From positions 31,673,288 through 31,737,287 of the forward strand of contig OV884015.1 in the NCBI GenBank assembly GCA_930367205.1: a stretch of 64,000 bases of DNA. Direction: 5' to 3'. How positions within the stretch are numbered: position 1 is the stretch's first letter; each line of letters begins with the position of its first letter. The DNA is from Acanthosoma haemorrhoidale. Lineage: Eukaryota; Arthropoda; Insecta; Hemiptera; Acanthosomatidae. The translations under genes were made by a program, and so were the position numbers. Of the stretch, positions 12,961 through 25,360 are shown in pieces. The notes beneath the pieces were generated by a model. It did not search any database. It was not told where the DNA came from and worked only from the letters and a program-made list of their open reading frames with translations.

Positions 12961-13779
12961 TGTTAGATTAATATCCTAACTGCTTTAAGCTATATGAAGG
13001 TTCTTAGCACTAAACGGTTTTATTTCATTTCCGCAAATTGATTTCTATACCACCTTTCACGCCCTTGACGGGAGTGGAGGACCTTCTAAGTAGTAGGATA
13101 TACCTCATATATAAAAATTACAATTAAAAAGGGCGAAACCCTTTCCCATCGTTTTTTTTTTTTTTTTTTTTAATAAATCAAGTCCGTCTAAAATGGCACT
13201 CTTGATTGGAAGGCATACTTATTATAGGAAAATCTGAATAAAAAAATTAAATATTACAACTAATATTTAACTAACAGCTGTAGAAATATACTATGTATAT
13301 GTAGAAATATAATAACGTACTTCATATAATTTATTTTTTTTATCCAAGTACCAGTTTTTATTTGGATACGGCCAATTCAAAATACATAAATTAATCACAA
13401 TATGAGGGTTTTTCTTTGTAACCTTAAATATTCAAAACTTTTAAGTTGAAGTTTATGAATTAATTTATTCAATAATTAAAAAGCGACGTTATTTTATTGA
13501 ACATCATAATGAATGCTTCTATCCAGACAGTTTACAAAGTGTAGTTTGCTTTATTCAGAATGACAGGAAGTTTTAATAGGCCCTTCTAGTCTAAAAAAAA
13601 AGTTAATCATTCACTCAATATATTTATGTATATTAACTTTTTTCTAAGTTGCGAAATAATGAATGGGAGAGTCCTTCATTAAAATATTTAATATATTCCT
13701 CTTTTAAGTGGTAAGGAACGATTTATAGCGTTATCAAAACCTGACACTATTGTAGGAAAATAGGACGGCCATTTTTACC
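12961..13779. other. AT-rich intergenic DNA with T-run
   Basis: A T-run at 13153-13172 could be the poly(A) tail of an old minus-strand retroposon, but the flanking body is unrecognisable. No gene seen. Confidence 0.4.
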
Positions 13780-14110
13780 GGAGGTTGCCTGGGGGGCTGA
13801 AGTAGGGGGGGAGGGTATATTATTAAAATTATAATGGAAAAACCTCGAGTGAAAATTCTTTTGCCCAGACTTCGCACCCTCTTGAATGGCACTCCGTAAT
13901 GGGATTATTTCCAAACCCCGGGCAAAAGGGTTCGCTCATTAATTTATTTAATATACTCTCTTCCAAGCATCACTTGTGGGATCTCTGCAGCCTTAATGGC
14001 GGTCGTCGCTTCAAATTGTCAAAGGGGCGGCAATGCCTTTGTATAACGGATATTATACTGTACTGGATAATGTCATTGTTAATACTACATCGTATTAAAT
14101 TTTAGACATT
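13780..14110. other. GC-rich single-copy island, possible regulatory element
   Basis: Balanced composition between AT-rich flanks. The 68-codon frame at 13899-14105 has no recognisable features. Contents otherwise unknown. Confidence 0.2.
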
Positions 14111-15339
14111 TCAAACATTCTGAGGTATTCCAGAAGGTCGCTGAGACATGCTTACGGTTTGTGTCATTTCGATGCTCACATGTGAAACCGTCAAACCATT
14201 TTAATTACAATTTATCACCCCTGGACCCCTACAATTGTTACAAACTCTCAATACCTGCACAGAATAGCAGAGAAATGAAGGAGAAAAACCTGCACAAAAA
14301 AAAAAGAACGAAAGAAGAAAAATAAAGCACGTCATTGAAACTTGAGTGTAGCTGTTTGATTATATTTAGTTTATAGGAAATGGCACATGAATCAGTCCCT
14401 CACTTATTATGGGTTAACCTATGAAATGTTGGATTTACTCCAGTAAATATCTCCTTCCATCCGGAGTCCTTCTTCCAAATGACTTCCTTTCATTCCTAAA
14501 GATATCCGATTTCTCTTTTAAGGTTAGCTGCTCTTCAAAAAACGATCTGCTTACTGTAGGTGGTGCTTATTTCTTTCAAAACAACAACGTGTTGTCATTT
14601 TCTGAACCTCGTTTTATTTTCTCAACTCAAGGTAAACAGCTTTATTTAACTCAATTCATAATGAGTAACCCTGTGTAAACATGTAGTATGGTTAAAATGT
14701 ATAGTGTGTGTGTGTGTGGTGTGTGTGTTTGTGTAAGCGTGTAATGTATACAGAAGGCGAAAAATATAAACCCAGTCACATTACAAACCCCAATTAATGG
14801 CAGAACTAAATAATGCCTTTAAAAAAAATGCAGATAGCTCCAGCCTAAACGAAACAAATAAACTTTTATTTTGGAATAGAACCAGTCATATTAAAAGACA
14901 TAAAATACAAAAAAAAAAGGCAAAAATACTTTGTTTAAACATACAATATGTCTTTATTTTGGCCAATGCCTAAACACTTTACATTGGGATGAAGTATATT
15001 AAACAAACATTATAGGTTTTGGTTCATGCTTGGTCATAGTCTCTGATGTATTGTTTGGCCTAATAATAACACTATGTTCAGTCTATAAGTGATGGAAAAA
15101 ATTATAGCTTTTTTCTTAAAATCAATGCATAGAATTAAATAGAAAAAAAAAATTTTCCGTACCAACGTCCTCTATTAATAATAATAGTTCAGATAATATA
15201 TGTTATATTTTAAAAAATAAAGCATAAAACAACACTGTAAAATAATGCTTGAGCCTCAAGAAGAAGAAAAATAATAACACAACATTATTTAACTCCATTT
15301 AGCAAATAAAATCATGGATCATAACAATACAATATATAT
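14111..15339. other. AT-rich intergenic DNA with TG microsatellite
   Basis: No gene seen. A (TG)n tract of about 30 bp, broken by a few errors, lies at 14705-14735. The 85-codon frame at 14421-14678 has no domain. Confidence 0.5.
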
Positions 15340-15345
15340 ATATAT

Positions 15346-15989
15346 TGTAACATTCATGATATTTGAGAATATCATGACCAGCCACCCTCCCACTTTGTCC
15401 AGCATCTGCCCTTATGCTCTTAGGAGTGGGGATGGGATAAAAGGGTAGTCTTAGCCTAACAGCCAGAGGGCGAACAAGAGCAAGACCCCGACTTGGCGGT
15501 ATCCAACAGAAGAAGAGGAGAAGAAGAAGAAGAAGAAGAAGAAGAAGAGGAGATCAACAGTAACGTTGATTGGATTAAACGGAGATCATCGATTGGGTGA
15601 TATAGATATTGTTTTTTTTTTATTATTATGGATCCATTAAAAAGAGATTGAGCTCAATTTTCATTTTTTTATATAACTAATTAGTAGTAACTATCCTTGT
15701 TCAAAAGGAATTGAATATTTTTTTATATAATTAATGTCAGCACTATTTATAATTATAATTATTTGTTATAACCATTTTACTTGTATATATTTCACAATTC
15801 CCAGTTTCTCAATTTATTAATAACTATAACATTAGCCTTGAGATCGGGCGATTCAATCGGGATAAGTTCCTATGTCAAAGACATAAAACAATTTGAATTA
15901 AAGATCTCATGACGGACCTACCAAATTAGTTAAGGCCAATTGATATAATAAATTAGAAAATAAAATGGTAAAATATGAGGTAGGTTACA
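15346..15989 (+). mobile_element. Solo LTR of a gypsy-like element
   Basis: A 644-bp unit starts tgtaacattc and ends aggttaca, giving the inverted tgtaac/gttaca ends of an LTR. It sits between runs of alternating AT, consistent with a 4-bp atat target duplication, the preferred target of many insect gypsy-class elements. Its end matches the LTR at 12617. No gag or pol is next to it, so it is best read as a solo LTR left by LTR-LTR recombination. A GAA microsatellite lies inside (15513-15548). Confidence 0.6.
15513..15548 (+). repeat. GAA/AGG-rich microsatellite inside the LTR
   Basis: Roughly 36 bp of (gaa)n with a few agg interruptions. Confidence 0.7.
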
Positions 15990-16176
15990 ATATATATATA
16001 TAAGAGGAGTGATGATAATTGATGATTTGGAAAAGGAATGGACCGAGGAACTATTGTGCGTAGAGGTTAGAGACATGTGAGTGCCAAAGACAAATCTAAC
16101 AAATCAGTTCATGATTCGCATCAATCTGTCCCTAAAGAGACCCCATACACCACACAGTGGGAAGATGAGGGAGGAT

Positions 16177-16640
16177 TCAAGGAGTTGACTTTAGGCCAGG
16201 GGGAGAAGATAGATAGCAGAAGGTTAAATAGATTTTGGAGTCGATGTCGTACAGGTTATGGGAACAATGATGAATAGAGTTGGGGAGATCATTTATGCAA
16301 CAACTAAAAATAAGGGGAGAAATGCTCGATCCCTGTGTTACACCCGAGGGAAGAGTGAGGGAAGCAGTTAAGGGTTGATTAGGGATAGTCACTACTTGTG
16401 AACTTTTGGAGAGAAATGATTGAATTCATGGGATAGACCTATTGGAGAAGTTTAATGATTTTAATCTGGAATGAAGTGTTCATTGGTATCAACGCTTTAG
16501 AGAAATCTAGGATAATAAGGACTGATAGTTTTTGTTGATCAATAGCGGCATGAATGTCACTATTGACATTAGCTATTGCAGATTTTGTGGGTTAATCGGG
16601 ACGGAAACAGGATTGATAACTCGTATTGTTTTTAACTATA
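16177..16640 (-). pseudogene. Decayed non-LTR reverse transcriptase fragment
   Basis: Minus-strand conceptual reading, across stops and shifts, gives the RT order YQSCFRPD (near 16620), then DIHAAIDQQKLSVLIILDFSKA (motif A, near 16565-16500), then SGVTQGSSISPLIFSCCIND (motif B, near 16345-16285). The YADD box follows in the damaged form YDID. The wording is closer to CR1/L2/Crack-type elements than to the Jockey family in this window. Only the fingers-palm part remains, with no endonuclease and no tail. Confidence 0.75.
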
Positions 16641-17439
16641 ACTCGTCCTAAAATGATTGTCGAACTTTTTTACCTGTGTAACAATTCTGTGTGTTTGCTC
16701 TCATTTAATCCCGTCACGTTTTCTCCATTCAATTTAAATTTAATACTTCCTCTAACTATGAAGCCAGTGAAAGGAATCAACGATTAAAAAAAGGCTTTCC
16801 CCTGCAAGGAAAACTCTTTTGTTGGTATTTATTAATAACATTTATTATTATTAAATAACAAAGTATTTATTAAAGTACACAAAGTGTTATAAAGTAAGGA
16901 AATTCTCTAGTAATAGCAACGAGGGGAATTCCGAGGCATCGAGCGCCTGGAAATGAAGTAACTGCCTATTATAAAGTTTGACAGGTGACAGAAATATTAT
17001 CCGAGAACCTATCTCGGTAATAATGACCGCGTTTGAGTCGAACTTGGGCAAGCTTTTCTACGAATGACTGCCTCACTCGACAATGGAGAGAAGTTTAATG
17101 GAGTAATAATTAACATAATCGATTAAATGTACCTGTATAGAAGTTGTAGAATTGGATAAAGCTATGCAATGGTAGACCAAGCCACCCATAGTTCCGAGGG
17201 ATTGGACTTTTTACAAACCGACTAAATAACATGCAAGTACTAACTACACTGCTAGTACTTGTATTAAATACAATATTATGTACAGTATTCGCATGTTATA
17301 TACCATTGCATAACTACAACCAATTGAAATAGCATTCATAATAGCTACTATACGTGCTTAGCAGGGCTTGACCCAGCAGGTCACATAGAAAAAGTTTGTT
17401 GCAATCGCTCACACCAGTGTCTGTGCATTTTTGATAAAT
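16641..17439. other. Intergenic DNA, no gene seen
   Basis: Nothing recognised. Moderately AT-rich. Confidence 0.45.
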
Positions 17440-17444
17440 GTTTG

Positions 17445-18340
17445 TGTAGCGACCGCTAACTACATAAGAGACATCACCCTATTACATCTATTGTATCTAT
17501 CGAGACATTACACTATTGTATATATATTGTAAACAAATGTAAATAACATTACCCAAATATAAATCATTGTAAATATGTTAAACAATAAAACATGCTGCCA
17601 GGGCCAATTAGTTATATGAGCGGGGACACCAGCTGTCAGTCAGTTATGAGGCCCAAACAGCCGGCAGACCCTTCCAGGCTCTGTCAGAGAACAAAGGAAA
17701 GCCACATCATTGGCCACAACAATGGCGATGCTTATTGGCTGTGGGCAAGGCTAGCTGGGTATTTAAGCCGGCGATTTGGGTCCTGTAGATCATTCTCCTG
17801 TCAACTACCGGCCCGTGGCTCCAGCTTGAAACTCTAAAACTTGACTGCTTCTTTATGAAAAACCTCTGCATCTCTTCTCTCCTAACCTCGCTACGTTTTA
17901 GTCCGGCGTTGTCGGACCCCACACCTTCCTAGTGGGAATCTCTGCCTTCGTCTCGCTAAATCTAGCACCTCCTTGGGAGAGACCTCTCCCTAGTGGACAA
18001 CGGTTATCGTGGCCCTGCAAACTTACCAAGCAGTGTCTCCAGTGACAATTCAGTCTGCCTCTCTCCGGTTCACACTCGCCTTTGGGATCCGGACGGATTT
18101 CACCTACCCTCAGATACCGAGTGTGAATTCGTGGTCATTCCAACACCACACAAACTATCTACCTACCTACCCTATACCTCTTCTCCTGAAAATAGTGCAT
18201 TGTCGGGGCACATACCTATCAAAAAATGGAGTCAGATAGTAAAGCCGTCATGAAACGATTGTCCAGGTTATAAACTCAAACAAACCTCACTTGTCACCAG
18301 GGCTAGGGTAACTAGGCACCCCCCTCGTGACGACCCGACG
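17445..18340 (+). mobile_element. LTR-like, promoter-bearing repeat, copy 1
   Basis: The unit aligns over much of its length with 23095-23700. The strongest shared block is gttttagtccggcgttgtc near 17895, and both copies end in ctcgtgacgac. It carries a TATA-like box (tatttaag, 17760) with an initiator tcattc about 30 bp downstream, the layout of an LTR U3-R boundary. It starts tgtagcgacc and is flanked by a 5-bp direct repeat gtttg (17440-17444 and 18341-18345). The right border does not end in the usual ca, so the exact ends are provisional. No coding region adjoins it. Confidence 0.5.
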
Positions 18341-18345
18341 GTTTG

Positions 18346-20389
18346 CTTCAGACCTGAAAGGGTTTAAATTCAATATGATAAGAAATTTAGTACTAGGAGA
18401 TGTACTAATGCTTGTCAAAGGCTAAACCTCTTTCCAACCCAGTCATAACTCATTACAATATTAAAAATCAAGAAAACAAATGTCCGTTAAGGTTACTTGT
18501 GACACATGTCAAACCGTACATCTTGCCTTCATAAACCATTCATCATTATACTTATCAATCCGATTATACGGGTGGTCAGTAAAGACACTCTAGGGTAATA
18601 AAAAATACCTGTCCTGAAAAAGTTATAAAAAAGAAACAACGGATAAAGTTTCTGATAAAATAAACGTGCTCCTGGTTGAAGAAAAGAAATGAAAAATATG
18701 CAAACCTGTTGCATAGATTGATAGATTTAAATAATACAGTCATAAATCTCATAACCTTTAAACTATAACAACGGATAATTAGTAGAAATCCCACATCAAA
18801 ACATAAATAGAAAATCGGTCTAAATAAGCAAGAAACATATTAGAATATTATAAAGATCTATTATGTACTTAGGTGAAAATAAACGTCTCTTTAATGAAAT
18901 AAAAATTATTGTGTTCCCAATGTCATTTTTGGGTGCTAACATAGATTTGTCAAAAAAACAATTATCAGTATCTAAAGGTTCATAAATTTGCAAATTTTTT
19001 ATAGTTGTAACATTAACGGTAAATGAAGTATTCCCTCTTAGTATCCAATATCTGCTACCAATAACATTTCCCACAATAAATGAATCTCTGCCAACATTTT
19101 ACAAACGACCCCCCCTCCCCCACAAGGGTTAATGGTAAAATTAGCAACGAATTTGCAAATTTATGAATATTTAAATATTAATGATTTTTTTGTCATATAA
19201 AGTTTATATACATAAAAACAAAATAAAAAATGTTCTTGATTTTGTAAAAAGCTCCACTTAAAATCATCAAAACAAGTTTATTTCTGTTGACCAATTGCAT
19301 CGTAATTTTTATCATTTAAATTGTTTTTCCATTCGAACATGAAAAAAAAATGTCTCTTTAAAGAAGCGAAGACCAAAGAAAATAGATAAAAAGTGATGAG
19401 ATAATGTTTATACGGATTGGGCTTAGTGTGGATTTCTTAAATACTTATTTACTAATTAATAATAGTGAAAAAACTACTGAGTACTATTGATCAGAAATAT
19501 TTCATTTTAATTATTAAATAGTTCCTGTCAATGAAAATTGCCTTTTCTACATTTAAGAAAAAAATAGTTTATATACATAAAAATAAAATAAAGACTTTCC
19601 TTGATTTTTTATTCGTTTCTTTAACTACACTTAACTTCTACAGTACATTTCTTAGAAATGTCAATATCTCTCTTTATTTTATTTCTGTTAGAAAACTAAT
19701 CGGAATATTTCGGTTTGTTGTATATTACAAGATACCTTTAACATTTAACACCATAACACCTCTTTGATAATACCTCTTTTTTCATTTAATTATTTCTCCC
19801 GATGAAAGCTCGGTAGGATAATGAAACTGATAATTCTTTATCTGAGAAGAGATCCAGGGTTATAAAATGTTGAGGTGAAGGATGAGCGGAGAGCGGACAG
19901 GGAAACTTTGGGCCGCAGGGGCAGTTAAGACTTTAATACTTGGCCTCCTCCTTATGTCTGAGGATATATAAACTTTGTAAAAGCCCTTGAAAGGGTCCTT
20001 GTAGCATAAAAGGATCACTTGTGAGTTGATAACCTGGAAGAAGTATAAGTTTATATTTGAGTTAAATCTTTAAAACGATTCCCCCAGCGTGCGGTACTCC
20101 CTCTATCTACCAACATAAGTATATAATTTAACTTTGATTCTCCAAATATGAGATATTCAATCTTATTTGAAACCATCATGACTTGTAAGATTTATACTTG
20201 TTCTCAAATATTCACGTTCAAAAAATTATTCAAAGAATTCTTGCCAAGCAACAGGGCAAAGCTTTACAATGAAAAGGTATCGTTTACCTATGATTGTATG
20301 AATTCAAAATTGTCAAGGTACATTTCACAAGGCCCTGAGTTACAACACCTAGATTTTAGTTGAGATGAAATAGCAGGGAGGTATGATTT
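18346..20389. other. AT-rich intergenic DNA, no gene seen
   Basis: Two approximate 45-bp direct copies of agtttatatacataaaaa(c/t)aaa lie at 19199-19244 and 19574-19618. Short frames on either strand, including 84 codons at 18820-19074 (-), have no domain. Confidence 0.4.
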
Positions 20390-21513
20390 GTAGTACTTTA
20401 ACAATTTACTAAGATAAAATTACAATCTGCTTTTTTATTAGGCAATAAATAATTGAGGTAAATGTTATCATTCATACCATATTTACAATTCATCATTCAC
20501 TCGCTCATTCATACGGCCCAGTAGGCCAATAGTAGGCCAATATTTACAAACGGCCCAGGGGCCCCCCAAGTCCACATGGTTGTCACCTCCCTCGCGTGTG
20601 AAGGAGGAAGCATAGTCTTGGAGAGTCCCCCACCCTCCTACGTCAGCCACGTCACTGGATAAGAGCCAGCGGAGGCTGACTAAGTGCGCGAGAGCCACAG
20701 ACGCTCAGGACATGATTAGAGAAACTGAGCATTAACACTAACACTTAATTATAGCAGGTCACGAGGTCACAGCCGTTTTAATCTCCGAGGAGGATTATAG
20801 GGATGAGTGGCACAGTGCAATGACTGTGCTAGGGAATTAGGGTGGTTGGATAGGTTACTATGGAATTTTATGAACTTGGAAGGGATGAGTTCAAGAATAT
20901 AGGGTATATTCAGATCATTGTGGAGGGTTTTGTTGCTGACGTGATAAGGGGCATTTACTATTGTTCTCAGGACTTTTGATTGAAAGGATTGAATGCGCTA
21001 GATATTCGAATTTTTTGCTGTCCCCCATAGCTCTATTCCGTATGTCTAGATTGGCTTAAGTATAACTTTGTAAATAAGTAGTTTATTTTCTATTGAGAGA
21101 TGAGATGTCCTTCGAAGTAGTCTGTACAGTTGTCCAAAGCGTCTGTTTAGTTCTTGTCTTTTTAGCCTCGTGTGTGGGTTCCATGGAAGTCTTTTGTCGA
21201 GATGGAAGCCTAAATACCTTACTATCTCAGACACAGGGAAAGGAATCGAATTTTAAAAAACTAGCGAACAGGACTTGCGGCAGAGGGTGAAGGTAATGTG
21301 GGAGCATTTTGCTTCATTGACCTTGATTCACCATTGGTTGCACCAATACTCGATCTCATTAAGGTGTTTTTGAAGGTTTTGGGATGCTATATCAGGGTCT
21401 GGATGGGTTGACAGAACTGCAGTGTCATCTGCAAATGTTGCCAAGAAGGTATTGGGTGTAAAGGGGAGATCAGTAGTGTATAGATTATAGAGGATGGGAC
21501 CCAGGACGCTGCC
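20390..21513 (-). pseudogene. Jockey family A, 5'-truncated copy
   Basis: The minus strand holds the RT from inside motif B (the codons for GSVLGP abut the right border at about 21513) through FADD-region remains, the conserved YLGFHLDKRLPWNPHTRLKRQ segment (21234-21046), the C-terminus and the 3' UTR. The 3' end matches the 41186 copy (cagattgtaattttatctta). Frames are broken by several stops. No convincing target duplication found. Confidence 0.85.
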
Positions 21514-22639
21514 CTAATTCTTCTTAGGATTAGTTGCCGCGCCATTATTTTTTCACATTTTATCATGGATTACTTTTTGTTTTATTTTTACTTACGAAAC
21601 ATTTTAGGCATCAGTCATGTTTTATAATATTTTTTAATGAATAAAATTAAATAAACAGTGTAGAAATTGATGGAAAATATCTCTATATTGATCCTCAAAC
21701 AATTATTAAAAAAAAAATTAACGTTACATTTCTCAGGATGAGCCACACCAGGCTTACACACGGATATATAACGGTCATGAAACTACACCACTACGTTTTG
21801 ACATTTTGAGTATTTCTAAATGTGCAGCATACTCTGTGCGAATGTCTTGCGCACAATAAAGAGAGGAACTGCACAAAGACTTCTGCGAAACGACTAAGGT
21901 GATCACAATAATCAAACACTTTCTTTAAGAAGTTTATCACTTCATTTTGACATAGATTTATTCGCCACTGTTATTCTATCTATCTTCAGGCAGTTTACCT
22001 TGTTCCTTGTCTTACTTTTGTTCCTAGATCAACTAGCTATTTCTTAACAAATACTCTGATTTTGAAATGGTTTCGTACTGGGAGTGAAGTTATAAATTTT
22101 ACAACAAGAAAATAGAAACTTTATTTATAATAGACTTAGCTAACTGATTCACGTATTAACTTTGCAAGTGAAATAGAAGCAGGGATTCAAGAAAGGACAT
22201 TAGATATGAAATCAAACAACAAAAAGATGATTAAAGAAAATAAAAAAGCAAGAATCACTTAGAAGATGGATTGGAGAGTTCCTGTTAACAAATAAATAAA
22301 TGATCTAGAAACAACTACTATTTCTAACTTACAATCTGTTTAAGAAAAACATTAAACAAAAATAGTTCGAAAAATCCCGCTGGTTTCGTAGTGTATAGAT
22401 TCGTAAATTGGTGTTGTTTGTTTATTTTATTTTTATATTTTTAAATGTACTCGGTAACCTTACAAAGATTGTAGACAGTAAGTAGGTTCATACCGTTGTA
22501 TGTCATGTGGCATATAATACGAAATATATCCATCTTATATTTTATGAATATCATAATTCGGAAAAATTTAATACAAGTAACTTTTTGGCAATAATTCTGA
22601 TTCTATCAGTAGGCTTTAGCAAATTCTTCCTGAAAGGAC
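21514..22639. other. AT-rich intergenic DNA, no gene seen
   Basis: Nothing recognised on either strand. Confidence 0.45.
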
Positions 22640-22865
22640 AGAAGACAGCCAACCAAGCAGCCCCTCCCCCCTACGATCTGCAATTCATGAAGAAGGGGGC
22701 CGAATACAAAGAAACGAAGTGATCGGGATCTGAAGTCAGTGCAGCGGTGGAAGGCAGACTGACTGATTGCCGCATCTACATAGACCATAAGCCTTTCCGA
22801 TCTCTGTCTCTCGGATATCTAAATAGCCAGTATTTGTATCGGCCCTCTCGCATAGGGTCTTTCTG
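22640..22865. other. Small GC-rich single-copy island
   Basis: Balanced composition, CG-containing, not repeated in the window. Function unknown; listed with the other islands. Confidence 0.2.
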
Positions 22866-23094
22866 TCACAGTATGCATTCTCTATAAGCTAAAGCCCCAA
22901 GTATCAATCTGCTATTTCATGAACTGATACCACTAAAAGATCCATAACTTTTTTTAAACTCGTCATTCAAATGCACTCAATCGTCAAATCAAAGATGAAT
23001 GGATGAATGAATGTAATTGATAATATAAAATAGAAAACACCTGCCTATCTTTCTATATTTTATCAATAAATCTTCGGCGTCAGTACCTAAACTA
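22866..23094. other. AT-rich intergenic DNA, no gene seen
   Basis: Nothing recognised. Confidence 0.4.
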
Positions 23095-23700
23095 CCTAAG
23101 GGCACGGGCGTCATAGCCCCTGATTGGCTAAACTAAACTGTCATAGAATTGGCCGAAATAAAAAACTATCTCATTCGCACGAGGCAGTAATGACCTGCCT
23201 ATATAATGCAGAAATACTGCGTTTCTTCAGACAGTCGGAATCAGACACTTGAAGTGAGCACTGCTCTCGCTCTGTTCAGGCGCTGGTTGCTATAATCGCA
23301 CCCTGGCTTTCGTTTTTAATTGCCTCTGCACCTTTCTTTCCTAACTTTCCTATGTTTTAGTCCGGCGTTGTCAGACCCCCCTTCATCCTAGTGGGATTCT
23401 CTGGCTTCGCCTCGCTTAATCTAGCATCTTTGGAAGATATCCCTACCATGCAAACGGCGATCTCTGGGGCCATACACAATGTACCAGTAGTGTCTCGTCT
23501 AGAGGTCCCTTCTGCCTTTTTCCGGTTCACTCACCTGTAATGACTAGCCTGTACCTCTCCCACTATCGGAGTACACCTTCTAAGATCTTATGGAGTAAGA
23601 TAGTTCAATAGTAACACCCCTTAGCAAGCAATTGTCCAAGCCATGGACTATTCAACTCTCCGTCACCAGGACAAGCACAACTAGACACCTCGTGACGACA
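23095..23700 (+). mobile_element. LTR-like, promoter-bearing repeat, copy 2
   Basis: Diverged partner of 17445-18340. It has a perfect TATA box (tatataat, 23200), a tcaga initiator 29 bp downstream, the shared gttttagtccggcgttgtc block near 23356, and ends ctcgtgacgaca at 23700. The left border is not defined. A 72-codon frame (23709-23927) begins just outside the end, but its product is unrecognised, and no primer site lies between, so I do not call it gag. Confidence 0.5.
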
Positions 23701-24174
23701 ATTACTTTATGAGTGAGTATTTGCCGCGTTTTAATGAACTAAGACAATTGTGCAAAGAAAATAGGAATCAAAAACAAGGCAAGACAAATTGTGGACCTGT
23801 AAGAACGTCTAATTACGGCAATACTGTTCGCTTTCCCAGAAATATTAACATTAATCACTGGAATAAACCTGGTATTAATCATACAATTAATAATGATGCA
23901 AGCTATTTATTTTATTTATTGGTTTAGACCACTTATGTATATGTCAACCAATTGACATTGAAGACAGTGTCCAGGCATAAGTAACCTTATTAAATATCTG
24001 GTACTGCATGCCAGTACCATAAACTATTAGCGTCTACATGGCTCCGTGATAGTGTCGATGGGGCAACTCACTCAAAAAGTACAAGAAGGGGACCATAAAT
24101 GTTTTCGAGCTTAACGAGAGAATTTCAAGGATAGATTACAACTTAGATATGCTTAGCAAGTCTCATCCAGTGGT
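23701..24174. other. Intergenic DNA, no certain gene
   Basis: Includes a 72-codon + frame at 23709-23927, asparagine-rich and without known motifs. Nothing else recognised. Confidence 0.35.
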
Positions 24175-24920
24175 ATCATGGATTTTTTAATATTGTAATT
24201 CCTTTATTGTGCTATAATTACAATCTGCCTTTAATAAGGCAATAAGTAATTAAGATAAATGATCTCATTCATACAATATTTACAGTTCATCATTCACTCG
24301 CTCATTCATACAATATTTACAGACAGCCCAGAGACCCCCCAAATCCACCGCGAAGAGAAAGCGGAGTCTTGGGAAGTCCCCCACGCTCCTCCGTCAGCCA
24401 CGTCACCGGATACTAGCCAGTGGAGGCTGACCAAGAGCACGAGAGCCACACACGCTCAGGACATGATTGGAGAGACTGGCCATTGCCAGGACTCCCACTG
24501 TCACGCGTTTATAGCAGGTCACGAGGCCACTGCCGTTTCAGTCTCCGAGGAGGATTATAGGGATGAGTGGCGCAGTGCAATGACTGTGCTACAGGATTAG
24601 GGTGGTTGGAAAGGCTACTGTGGAATTTCGTAAACTTGGAAGGGGTGAGTTCTAGAATGTAGGGTATATTAAGGTCGTTATGAAGGGTTTTGTTGCTGAC
24701 ATAATAAGGGGCATTTACTATTGTTCTCAGGACTTTTGATTGAAAGGATTGGATACGCTTGATGTTCGACTTTTTTGCTGTGCCCCATAGCTCTATTCCG
24801 TATGTCCAGATTGGTTTAAGTATAACTTTGTAAATTAGTAGTTTATTTTCAATTGAGAGATGGGATGTCCTTTGAAGTAGTCTGTACAGTTGTCCAAAGC
24901 GTCTGTTTAATCATGGATTT
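24175..24920 (-). mobile_element. Jockey family A, 724-bp 5'-truncated copy with target duplication
   Basis: The minus strand carries only the RT C-terminus and the 3' UTR (24909-24186). The flanks are a perfect 11-bp direct repeat, atcatggattt, at 24175-24185 and 24910-24920. This is a clean product of target-primed reverse transcription with severe 5' truncation. The 3' terminus is of the acaataaag subtype shared with 8333-10042, ending in a short A stretch. It does not code for a working protein. Confidence 0.9.
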
Positions 24921-25149
24921 AAACCAAAGATCAAGATTTGGCCCCAGTCATCTTACCCCAATGTTAATAGCCATTAAGATGAGGGGGGGAAACAGGATTA
25001 TGATGAAGAAGAAATAAATATACAAACACTTCTGTTCAAGTTGGAAAAAAGTGTGGCCAGCCACTTTTTCCGATACCGTAACCAAATAAAATTATAAATA
25101 AAAATTGGAGTCAGTTCATTCGCCATCTAGTTAAAATATTACAAACTTT

Positions 25150-25360
25150 AAAGATTATTGATTAAACAATTATGAACTCTGAAGGAGGATAATTTGCATA
25201 AGGTTCTGGGTTCGAATCCCTAAACGGAACATGAATTTATTTCATTTCCAGAAGTGCTTCCCACTATGTTGGGAGACATGATACCCCACCTAAATGGGGG
25301 AGTACACATGTTCTTAAATGATTAAACAATAAAAAAATATAAATGAAGTAAGCAGCGATT
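25150..25360 (+). repeat. Possible tRNA-derived SINE
   Basis: A canonical B-box-like gggttcgaatccc lies at 25208-25220, followed by about 110 bp of unrelated body and an A-rich tail (aaacaataaaaaaatat, near 25325). An A-box is not convincing and the acceptor stem does not pair well, so a functional tRNA gene is unlikely. Confidence 0.35.

Noticed and set aside
23709..23927. Gag-like ORF following the LTR-like unit
   Set aside because: No primer site between, no recognisable gag feature, only 72 codons.
25208..25220. Possible functional tRNA gene (gggttcgaatccc)
   Set aside because: No matching acceptor stem or anticodon arm; a SINE-like remnant is likelier.
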